DNA from: Allobosea sp. LC85
GTDB taxonomy: Bacteria; Pseudomonadota; Alphaproteobacteria; Rhizobiales; Beijerinckiaceae
Direction of reading: 5' to 3'
Assembly (NCBI RefSeq): GCF_000735605.1
Contig: NZ_JPKG01000059.1
Coordinates: forward strand, 1 to 64,000
DNA: 64,000 nucleotides
The notes beneath the pieces were generated by a model. That model did no database searches and had not been told where the DNA came from. It saw only the letters and a program-made list of their open reading frames with translations. A program made the position numbers and the translations under genes. Every line of letters begins with the position of its first letter. Position 1 is the first letter of the stretch. Of this stretch, positions 8,423 through 16,416 are shown piece by piece.

Positions 8423-10825
8423 TCAGGTGCGCGTTGCGACCCTGAGCCTGGTCGGATCGCCTTCGGGCAGAACCTCGGGCTGTTTCCAGACGACGCCGTT
8501 CGGCGTCGGGATCGGCGTCATCGTCAGCTGGTACTGCGGCTGCCCCTTGAAGTCCGGATCGCCGGGCTTCGGGGTCAGCAGCTGGTAGCGCAGCAGCATC
8601 GCGAAATCCTCATGGTTCGTATTGTGGCAATGGGTGACATAGGAGCCGCCGAACTCGCCGAAGCGCACCTGGAACTTCACCTTGCCGGAGGGCCGCAGGC
8701 GCCAGACGTCCTTGCGCACCAGCCGCTCCGTCGCAGGGATGGGCGCGCCGCCGCGATCGATGGTGACGCCTTCCTCGAAGTGGAGGTGGATGGGGTGGTC
8801 CCAGCCGCCGCCGCCATTGACCAGGGTCCAGTGCTCCACTTCTCCGGGTTTGGGGACCAGCAGGGAAATGCGGTTGGCATTGAGCGAATGCGCTCGCTCG
8901 CCGTTGATCTTGATGGTCCAGGGGAACTCCTCTTTATCGCCGCAGTCGGGAATGCATTGACCGTCCGCCCCGCGTGAATCGCCACTTCCCGACCGGCCGA
9001 ACTCGATCACCCGCTCGCGAACGGGTGCGACGATCGGGATCTGGGTCGTCAGGGTCTTGACCCCGGATTTCCAGTCGGGATCGGCGAAATTGGCGCTGCG
9101 ATCGGCATCGAGCGGATTGCTGGCGTTGTAGACCTTGCCGGGATTGTCGACGCTCTGGACCTGGCTCACGACCCTGAGCTCGAGGAACGGGCCGACGCAG
9201 GGGTCGTCGTCCCGGCCCTTGAAGGCTTTGTCCATCGAGACGGTGCCTTTGGGTTTACGCCCGTCGGTCTGCTCCAGCATGTTCATGAGATAGACGCTGT
9301 CGCCCGGCGCAAAGGCGGAGAAATCGACGACGATGTCGTAGCGCTCGGCCGGGCCCATCTCGTCCAGTTCGGTCAGGGCGATCGGATTGACCACCAGGTT
9401 GCCGTCATTGGCGATGAAGTAGAACGGCACCTTCGTGCCCTGCGAAAATCGCCTGCTCTTGTTGACCGCGAGCAGGAGCTTGACGAAGCGCGCCATCGCC
9501 GCATTCAGGAAGCGGAAACGGTAGCGTCGCGGCAGCACCTCGAAATAGGGATAATAGGTGCCGTTGACGCAGAGCACGTCGCCGAGGAAGCCATCGGAAT
9601 CGAAGATATCGAAGCGGCACTGGCCCCTGGTATCGAAGGCCGGATTCGAGATCGCGAGATTCACGTCGAAATCGACATTGCCCCATTTCAACTGCGATCC
9701 GCTCGGCAGCCGCAGGTTGATGCCGTCATTGAGATCCTCCCGACCCCTGTCCGGCCCGCTATAGATATTGCACAGTGCGAAGACGCCCTTGTGCACATTT
9801 TCCGCCGTGAAGAAGAAGCGGTGGTCGTGGAACCATTGACTGCCCTGGATCTCGCGGAAATCGCCGGGAACCTGGACGAGGCCCTCGCCATCGTCGGGTC
9901 CGGAGCATTTGCGGGCATAGTCGCGATCGCCCGTCGGCCAGACGCTCGGCATGTCGCGCCGGGCCATCGCCATGGCCCAGTGATAGTCATAGAAGGTCCC
10001 AGGGAAATGGTAGGCGTTGCAGGCGCCGTCGCTCTCCGCGCCATTATGCGCGTTATGGAAGTGGATCGAGATCTCGTTCCGCCCGAAGCCACCATTGGTT
10101 TGGCGGTTTTCCGGCAGATCGTTATAGATTCGGGCAAGGATCGGCTCGCCATAGCGAGCCTTGATCAGAATCGGACGGCCGAGGCCCGTGCGCAGGCCCG
10201 TGGTGCTTCCCGTCTGGCCGGGCTGGCGCGGACCGAAGGTCCACATGGCAGCCGCGTCCTGCTCGGGCATTTCCTCGCAGAAGCGGCTGCCCGCCCCAAT
10301 CTGTCCCAGAGACAGCAGGTAGCCCTTTTTCGGATAGAGTTCCTCCCAACGCTGATGCGCGAAGAACTCTCCGGGCGGGCGCCCCTCGAAAGGCCCGACA
10401 TTGGTGACCGGGTTGCGGTAGAGCGCACCGCCAGAGTTGCTGAAGTCGGTATGATAGGAGAAGTTCCTGGCCGGAAGCTCCTGGCCTCCCCCAGCGAGTT
10501 GCCAGGCAGCATCGCCATTCGACATGCGCTGAAGCGGGACCGGTTTCTGGACTTCCGCCCGTGGCATCGGATCATGGAATTTGACGGCTCCGAATATCGG
10601 GCTGCGCGGCGCCCCGGTCGGCACCTGGGCATAGGCGCTCGTCGCAAAGGGGCTGAGCCCGTTCTTCGCGATCAGCAACCCGCCGGCTGTGAAATAGCCC
10701 CAGCGCAGCAGGTCGCGCTTGGTGATCTGCCCCACCGAGAGGGCCTTGACGATCTCGAGCCGGTTTTCCAGAGCGCGCTCAGCTTCCTTCAACCGGATGC
10801 CAGTGGTCTCGCGCGAAAGATACAT
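8423..10825 (-). CDS. Multicopper oxidase (CotA/laccase-like), exported
   Basis: The 800-residue protein has all four copper-ligand motifs: HFHNAH and WFHDHR in the N-terminal half, HPIHLHF and HCHNTNHEDFAM near the C-terminus. The last motif supplies the Cys-His bridge and a Met as likely axial ligand of the type 1 copper, as in CotA. Together these ligate the T1 site and the trinuclear centre that reduces O2 to water. At 800 residues it is longer than most laccases (about 500). The N-terminus carries KRDLLRWG, a hydrophobic stretch and an SAYAQ cleavage-like site after about 35 extra residues: a Tat-like signal with Lys-Arg in place of Arg-Arg. RBS GAGGGG precedes the ATG. Its position beside an RTX haem peroxidase suggests extracellular metal or phenol oxidation; substrate unknown. 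Confidence 0.9.
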   Translation of the reverse strand: MYLSRETTGIRLKEAERALENRLEIVKALSVGQITKRDLLRWGYFTAGGLLIAKNGLSPFATSAYAQVPTGAPRSPIFGAVKFHDPMPRAEVQKPVPLQRMSNGDAAWQLAGGGQELPARNFSYHTDFSNSGGALYRNPVTNVGPFEGRPPGEFFAHQRWEELYPKKGYLLSLGQIGAGSRFCEEMPEQDAAAMWTFGPRQPGQTGSTTGLRTGLGRPILIKARYGEPILARIYNDLPENRQTNGGFGRNEISIHFHNAHNGAESDGACNAYHFPGTFYDYHWAMAMARRDMPSVWPTGDRDYARKCSGPDDGEGLVQVPGDFREIQGSQWFHDHRFFFTAENVHKGVFALCNIYSGPDRGREDLNDGINLRLPSGSQLKWGNVDFDVNLAISNPAFDTRGQCRFDIFDSDGFLGDVLCVNGTYYPYFEVLPRRYRFRFLNAAMARFVKLLLAVNKSRRFSQGTKVPFYFIANDGNLVVNPIALTELDEMGPAERYDIVVDFSAFAPGDSVYLMNMLEQTDGRKPKGTVSMDKAFKGRDDDPCVGPFLELRVVSQVQSVDNPGKVYNASNPLDADRSANFADPDWKSGVKTLTTQIPIVAPVRERVIEFGRSGSGDSRGADGQCIPDCGDKEEFPWTIKINGERAHSLNANRISLLVPKPGEVEHWTLVNGGGGWDHPIHLHFEEGVTIDRGGAPIPATERLVRKDVWRLRPSGKVKFQVRFGEFGGSYVTHCHNTNHEDFAMLLRYQLLTPKPGDPDFKGQPQYQLTMTPIPTPNGVVWKQPEVLPEGDPTRLRVATRT

Positions 10826-11473
10826 ATCTTCTGCCCCTCTTGCCGACGTGAACCAGCATGCGTCTCCACGCTAACCTTTAGTTCTGCCGGTCGGGGCTTA
10901 GTAAGCGGCGAAGGTCGTGCCAAGTACGCAACCAAAGTCCGTAGCTGCCCCCCTGCTCGCATGAGGTCGCATTATCCGCCTCAGATCATCGAATAGATAA
11001 ACTCGAAATATATCGGGATGTAATTATGACTCAACACCCGATAATTGAACCTATACATCAGCATACCTATTACAGGCTGCCTAAATTTTGCGCATCCCGC
11101 ATACTTTTTTACTATAAAAACCACACTATACATCTTATTTCAAATATGAGTACACTTTATATATTAAATACAAGAAAATCACCGCTCGCCCATTCGATTG
11201 TTCTGCAATGCGCAGAATATTCATCGCCGCAACCGCGTCCTCGTCGCCGCAGCCGTCAGCACAGGAACGCCGCACTGGAAGGCAGGCTGCCTGCCCATCC
11301 TTCAGACGACCGGCCCGCAAGAATCCGTTTTCAGAGAAATCCGGCTGCTGGATCACCGCCCTCGGTCTGTCGGGCGCGGTTGCGCTGCACAATGAAGCTT
11401 GGCAAGGCGGCATGAGTCATGCTGCGATGACTGGGAACGCCGCATATCGGCCCTTTTTCCTCGCGAGGCGCCC
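10826..11473. other. Intergenic region with an AT-rich island
   Basis: This divergent spacer lies between the multicopper oxidase and ppc. From about 11000 to 11190 the sequence turns strikingly AT-rich, with runs such as acttttttactataaaaa and tttatatattaaat, unlike the GC-rich surroundings. No protein gene or RNA fold was recognised. It may hold the oxidase or ppc promoter, bind a xenogeneic silencer such as MucR or an H-NS-like protein, or be a remnant of foreign DNA. Confidence 0.5.
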
Positions 11474-14251
11474 TTGCCTGTCACCGCCATCGATCCGCGG
11501 CCGGATCAGATTGCCGGCCCCGCCGACGCCCCGCCCCTGTTCGAGGATATCCGCCTGCTCGGACAGATCCTCGGCGACACCGTGCGGCAGCAGGAAGGCG
11601 AGCAGACCTTCGAGCTGATCGAGGCGATCAGGCGGCTCTCGGTCGCCTTCCAGCGCAAGGCCGATGTCGAGGCCGGTCGCGACCTCGACACGCTGCTGGC
11701 GCGTTTGAGTCCGAAAGAGACCGTTTCCGTCATTCGCGCCTTCACCTATTTCTCGCATCTCGCCAATCTCGCCGAGGATTGCCACCAGCTCCGCCGGCAG
11801 GCCGATCTGGAGGCGGTTGACGCTCATCCCGATGGCAGCCTGGCGCACAGCTTCGAGCTGTTCGCGCAGGCCGGCGTCAGGGCGCCGGCCATCGAACGCG
11901 CCCTCTCGCGCAGCCTGGTGTCGCCGGTGCTCACCGCGCATCCGACCGAGGTTCAGCGCAAGAGCATTCTCGACGCCGAGCGCACCATTGCCGAGTTGCT
12001 CGCCGCCCGGCCGAATCTGCGCGGCTTGCGCGCCCGCGCCCGCAACGAGACGGCACTACGAGCCAGCATCGCCCAGCTCTGGCAGACGCGGCTGCTGCGC
12101 TACTCCAAGCTTGCCGTGCGCGACGAGATCGAGAATGTGCTGAGCTATTATCGCGCCACGTTCCTGCACGAGATCCCGCGCCTCTATGCCGAGCTGGAGG
12201 ACCTGCTTGGCGCCCGCGTGCCGAGCTTTTTCCGGATGGGAAGCTGGATCGGGGGCGATCGCGACGGCAATCCCAATGTCACCGCCGATACCCTGCTGAT
12301 GGCGGTTCGCCTCCAGGCCGAGACGGCATTGCGTCATTACCTGACCGAGGTGCATGAGCTCGGTGCCGAACTGCCGGTTTCCAACACGCTGGTCGGCAGC
12401 ACGCAGGCGCTGCGGGACCTTGCCGATCGCTCCGGCGACGACAATCCCCATCGCGCCGACGAACCCTATCGCCGCGCCCTGATCGGCATCTACGCCCGGC
12501 TGGCGGCGAGCTTGCGCAAGCTGACCGGCACCGAGGCGCTCCGTCATGCGGTGGCACCGAGCGCGCCCTATGCGGCGCCCGCGGATTTCGTGGCGGATCT
12601 GCGCATCGTTGCCGACAGCCTGCAATCGCACCATGGCAGCCTGCTCCTGGCAGCGCGGCTCTCGCCCCTGCTGCGCGCAGCGGAGGTCTTCGGCTTCCAT
12701 CTGGCCAGCATCGATTTGCGCCAGAGTTCGGACAAGCACGAGGCGGTCATCGCCGAGCTGCTGGCCACGGCCCGCATCGAGCCACGCTATGGCTCCCTCC
12801 CGGAAGACGCCAAGCGCGCATTGCTGCTCTCCCTGCTGGCCGATCCGCGCCCGCTTCGTGTGCGCAACGCCGCCTACACCCCGGAGACCGAGGGTGAACT
12901 CGCGATCTTCGAGGCGGCCAAGCAGATCCGCGCGGATTTCGGCCCTGATGCCATCCGCCACTACATCATCAGCCACACCGAAACGGTCAGCGACCTGCTG
13001 GAGGTGGTGCTGCTCCAGAAGGAGTGCGGCCTGATGGCGGGCACGCTTGCGCCCGGCGAGGCAACGCCGGCCAGTGTCGAACTCATCGTGGTGCCGCTGT
13101 TCGAGACCATCGGCGATCTGCGCGCCGCCGAGCCGATCATGCGCAGCTTCTACGACCAGCCGGGCATCGAGGCGCTGATCCGCAATTCCGGTGGCGAGCA
13201 GGACATCATGCTCGGCTACTCCGACAGCAACAAGGACGGCGGCTACTTCACCTCCAACTGGGAACTCTATCGCGCGTCGACGGCACTGGCCCGCTTCTAC
13301 GAGACCAAGCCAGGGCTGACGCTGCGGCTGTTCCATGGCCGCGGTGGCACCGTCGGGCGTGGCGGCGGGCCGAGCTATCAGGCCATCCTCGCCCAGCCTC
13401 CCGGCACCGTGAAGGGGCAGATCCGCCTGACCGAGCAGGGCGAGGTGATCAATGCCAAATATGCCAATCCGGAGATCGGACGGCGCAATCTGGAAACCCT
13501 GCTGGCAGCGACGCTAGAGGCCACGCTGCTGCAGCCGCACAACGAGGCCGCGCCCGAATTTCTCGACACCGCGGCTGAACTCTCCGCGCGCAGCATGGCG
13601 GCCTATCGGGCGCTGGTCTATGGCACGCCAGGCTTCACCGATTATTTCTATTCAGCCACGCCGATCACCGAGATCGCCGAGCTGAATATCGGTTCGCGCC
13701 CGGCTTCGCGAAAGGCGACGCGCTCGATCGAGGATCTGCGCGCCATCCCCTGGGGCTTTTCATGGGGCCAGAGTCGCCTGGCCCTGCCCGGCTGGTTCGG
13801 TTTCGGCTCCGCGGTCGAGGGCTTCATCGCCGCCGCGCCCGGAGAGCGCGTCGCGCTGCTGCAGCGCATGAGTGCGGAGTGGCCGTTCTTCCGCACGCTT
13901 CTGTCCAACATGGACATGGTCCTGGCCAAGGCCGATCTCGGCATCGCCCGGCGCTATTGCGGCCTCGTCCCGGATCGCGACCTTGCCCAGCGCATTTTCG
14001 GCGAGATCGAAGCGGAATGGACCCGGACGGTTCAGGCGATCGCGACCATTACCGGCGAGACGCAGCGCCTTGCCGATAATCCGGCCCTGGCGCTCTCCAT
14101 CATCCACCGCTTCCCCTACATCGCCCCGCTCAACCATCTCCAGGTCGAGCTCCTGCGCCGCTGGCGCTCCGGCCAGATCGACGAGAAGGCCCGCCGCGGC
14201 ATCCTGATCTCGATCAACGGCATCGCCGCCGGGCTGCGCAATACCGGGTGA
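11474..14251 (+). CDS. ppc: Phosphoenolpyruvate carboxylase
   Basis: This cytosolic anaplerotic enzyme makes oxaloacetate from PEP and bicarbonate. About 925 residues include the catalytic VLTAHPTEVQRK motif (His near residue 155), GSWIGGDRDGNP, LGYSDSNKDGGYFTSN, the glycine-rich FHGRGGTVGRGGG loop and the family C-terminus (here RNTG). Length fits bacterial PEPC. I chose the TTG at 11474 because GAGG lies just upstream; an in-frame TTG at 11399 would add 25 poorly conserved residues. It is convergent with wspR, with a palindromic repeat between them. Confidence 0.95.
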   Translation: MPVTAIDPRPDQIAGPADAPPLFEDIRLLGQILGDTVRQQEGEQTFELIEAIRRLSVAFQRKADVEAGRDLDTLLARLSPKETVSVIRAFTYFSHLANLAEDCHQLRRQADLEAVDAHPDGSLAHSFELFAQAGVRAPAIERALSRSLVSPVLTAHPTEVQRKSILDAERTIAELLAARPNLRGLRARARNETALRASIAQLWQTRLLRYSKLAVRDEIENVLSYYRATFLHEIPRLYAELEDLLGARVPSFFRMGSWIGGDRDGNPNVTADTLLMAVRLQAETALRHYLTEVHELGAELPVSNTLVGSTQALRDLADRSGDDNPHRADEPYRRALIGIYARLAASLRKLTGTEALRHAVAPSAPYAAPADFVADLRIVADSLQSHHGSLLLAARLSPLLRAAEVFGFHLASIDLRQSSDKHEAVIAELLATARIEPRYGSLPEDAKRALLLSLLADPRPLRVRNAAYTPETEGELAIFEAAKQIRADFGPDAIRHYIISHTETVSDLLEVVLLQKECGLMAGTLAPGEATPASVELIVVPLFETIGDLRAAEPIMRSFYDQPGIEALIRNSGGEQDIMLGYSDSNKDGGYFTSNWELYRASTALARFYETKPGLTLRLFHGRGGTVGRGGGPSYQAILAQPPGTVKGQIRLTEQGEVINAKYANPEIGRRNLETLLAATLEATLLQPHNEAAPEFLDTAAELSARSMAAYRALVYGTPGFTDYFYSATPITEIAELNIGSRPASRKATRSIEDLRAIPWGFSWGQSRLALPGWFGFGSAVEGFIAAAPGERVALLQRMSAEWPFFRTLLSNMDMVLAKADLGIARRYCGLVPDRDLAQRIFGEIEAEWTRTVQAIATITGETQRLADNPALALSIIHRFPYIAPLNHLQVELLRRWRSGQIDEKARRGILISINGIAAGLRNTG

Positions 14252-14284
14252 GCGGCCAGTTTCGATCCGACTGTGTCAGCCTCT

Positions 14285-14337
14285 GCAAACACAAAGGGTG
14301 AGATCATCGGGCCGGATACGATTTCCGGTCCGACGAC
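14285..14337 (+). repeat. Dispersed palindromic repeat, copy A (partial)
   Basis: This is a half-copy of the bipartite repeat found complete at 23949-24053 and 39417-39521. It keeps the junction GCAAACACA and the second palindrome, atcatcgggccggata with an imperfect return arm. It sits between the 3' ends of convergent ppc and wspR and could act as a bidirectional terminator. Confidence 0.7.
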
Positions 14338-14338
14338 G

Positions 14339-15361
14339 CTATGGCACCGCGGAGATTTCCGACGAAACCGAACGATCCCGCCCCTCGTTCTTGGCGCGGA
14401 AGAGCGCGAGATCGGCGGCATTGACCAGTTTCGCCGGCTCGCCGCCTTCATGAGGCATCGTCGTTGCCATGCCCACGCTGATCGTGACCCGGCCCGTGCC
14501 GTGCGCGATGCTCAGATCCCGCACCCCCTGAACCAGCCGCTCCGCAACGTGCCGGGCTCCGTCCTGCGAGACGTCCGTCAGGATGACGACGAACTCCTCG
14601 CCGCCAAAGCGCGCGGCCAGATCCGTCGAGCGGGAACAGCCGCCCTGGATCACATTGGCGACCTGCTTCAGCACCTCGTCGCCGGCGAGATGCCCGTAAG
14701 CATCATTGTAGCGCTTGAAGTGGTCGACATCGATCATCAGGACAGACAGAGGATGCTGCGTACGCAGGCAGCGCTTCCACTCCGCCGCCAGATACTCGTC
14801 GAAGTAGCGGCGGTTACCCAGTCCGGTCAGCCCGTCGATCCGCGTCAGGCGCTCGAGTTCGAGATTGACCCGCATCAGCTCGCGCTGGCTTTCGCGCAGC
14901 GCCCGATAGGCCTCGTCGCGCTGGACGTGATCGAGATAGGCGCGGGTATGGTAGCGCACCCGGGCGATCAGCTCGAGCGTGTCCGGGAGCTTGACGAGAT
15001 AGTCGTTCGCGCCCGCCTGGAATGCCTCGCTCTTGGTCGCCGGGTCTTCCTTGGTCGAGAGAACGATGACGGGAACGTTGTGGATCGATGGATGCTTGCG
15101 ATACTGCCGCACCAGATCCAGCCCATCGACGCCCGGCATGACGAGGTCCTGCAAGATCACGGTCGGTTTCACCTGTTCGGCGACCTTGATCGCCGCCAGG
15201 GGGTCGGTGCAGTAGTGAAAATCGAGATCGGGCTGGCTGGCCAGCGCTCGCCGCACGGCTTCGCAGACCATGACCTGGTCGTCGACCAGCAGGATCATGG
15301 ACATGTAGTTGTCCGCCGGCGGGGGCACGGAAGACATGATGAGGTTCGGTTCGCCTGTCAT
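14339..15361 (-). CDS. wspR: WspR: response regulator diguanylate cyclase
   Basis: This is the output of the Wsp pathway. The N-terminal REC domain (MILLVDDQ near the start, phospho-acceptor Asp in VILQDLVMPGVDG) is joined by a helical linker to a GGDEF domain with intact GGEEF, so it should make c-di-GMP from two GTP. RSTD stands just before the active site and fits the RxxD inhibitory I-site. The length, 340 residues, is close to Pseudomonas WspR. I chose the ATG at 15361 (AGAGG upstream, 13 bp past the wspF stop) over the longer frame to 15448, which would overlap wspF. Last gene of wspABCDEFR. Confidence 0.95.
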   Translation of the reverse strand: MTGEPNLIMSSVPPPADNYMSMILLVDDQVMVCEAVRRALASQPDLDFHYCTDPLAAIKVAEQVKPTVILQDLVMPGVDGLDLVRQYRKHPSIHNVPVIVLSTKEDPATKSEAFQAGANDYLVKLPDTLELIARVRYHTRAYLDHVQRDEAYRALRESQRELMRVNLELERLTRIDGLTGLGNRRYFDEYLAAEWKRCLRTQHPLSVLMIDVDHFKRYNDAYGHLAGDEVLKQVANVIQGGCSRSTDLAARFGGEEFVVILTDVSQDGARHVAERLVQGVRDLSIAHGTGRVTISVGMATTMPHEGGEPAKLVNAADLALFRAKNEGRDRSVSSEISAVP

Positions 15362-15374
15362 CAAGACAACCTCT

Positions 15375-16394
15375 TCAGAACGACCGACGGCACGCCTCGA
15401 CAAGGCGCGGCGCAATCGCGGCAAGCGGTAGAATTTCGGAAGCTGCATCGATCGCAGCGGCTGCCTTGGGCATTCCGTAAACGGCGCTCGTCGCCCTATC
15501 CTGCGCCAGGGTCAAGTGTTTCCTGTCGCGCAGGAGCTTCAAGCCACGGGCGCCGTCCCTGCCCATGCCGGTGAGCAACACCCCCACCAGATCTCCCTGC
15601 CACCATTGCGCGACACTTTCGAAGAACACGTCGACCGATGGCCTGTAGACGTAGTCGCGCGGTTCGGCCCTGTAGCCGAGGTCGTTGCCCGATTTGAAGA
15701 CCAGGTGATCGCCACTCGCTGCGATCAGCACGGTTCCCGGTTCTGGCCTGTCGCCTTCGATGGCGGCACGCACGGAAAGGGCAGTGTGCTGGCCGAGCCA
15801 GCTGGCGAAGCCCGGTACGAAATGGGCATCGAGGTGCTGGACGAGAACGAGCGCAGCCGGAAAGCCGCGCGGCAGTCCGCCCAGCAGTGAAGCCACGGCG
15901 GCAGGCCCCCCCGCCGAAGCACCGATCGCGATCAGTTGCTGCGCCGACGATGCGGCGGTGCGGGCCGGAGCCTGAGTCCGGGTGACGGGGGCGACATCGC
16001 GCGAGAGCCTGCCGATCATCGCGATCCTGGCAAGCAGCGCCGCCGATTGAGCAGAGGCGTTGCCGTCGGCCCCCACGGTGGGAATGTCCACCGCGTCCAG
16101 TGCGCCATGGCCCATCGCCTCATAGACGCCGGAGACGTTGGCATCGACGCTCGCGGTCACCAGCAGAATGGGACAAGGCGTCGCCGCCATGATCCTCTGG
16201 GTGGCCGTCACGCCATCCATCTCGGGCATGTTCAGATCCATCAGGATCAGATCGGGCCTGTCGTGCCGGCACGCCTCCACGGCCTCGCGCCCGTTCACCG
16301 CGATCCAGGCGACCGCATGCTCGGTTGTCGAGACGACAATGCGCCGAAGCAGCTCGACTGCCATCGGCAGATCATTGACGAGGCCGATCCTCAT
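15375..16394 (-). CDS. wspF: WspF: CheB-like methylesterase response regulator
   Basis: This 339-residue CheB homologue would remove methyl groups from WspA to adapt or damp signalling; loss of wspF in Pseudomonas locks the pathway on. An N-terminal REC domain (LILMDLNMPEMDG) is followed by a methylesterase domain with the catalytic triad region: Ser in IGASAGGP, His in VQHLDAHF and Asp in LLTGMGRDGARG. The ATG at 16394 has GGAGAAAGG upstream and follows the wspE stop by 22 bp. Confidence 0.94.
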   Translation of the reverse strand: MRIGLVNDLPMAVELLRRIVVSTTEHAVAWIAVNGREAVEACRHDRPDLILMDLNMPEMDGVTATQRIMAATPCPILLVTASVDANVSGVYEAMGHGALDAVDIPTVGADGNASAQSAALLARIAMIGRLSRDVAPVTRTQAPARTAASSAQQLIAIGASAGGPAAVASLLGGLPRGFPAALVLVQHLDAHFVPGFASWLGQHTALSVRAAIEGDRPEPGTVLIAASGDHLVFKSGNDLGYRAEPRDYVYRPSVDVFFESVAQWWQGDLVGVLLTGMGRDGARGLKLLRDRKHLTLAQDRATSAVYGMPKAAAAIDAASEILPLAAIAPRLVEACRRSF

Positions 16395-16416
16395 GAACCT
16401 TTCTCCGTGCTGCCGC

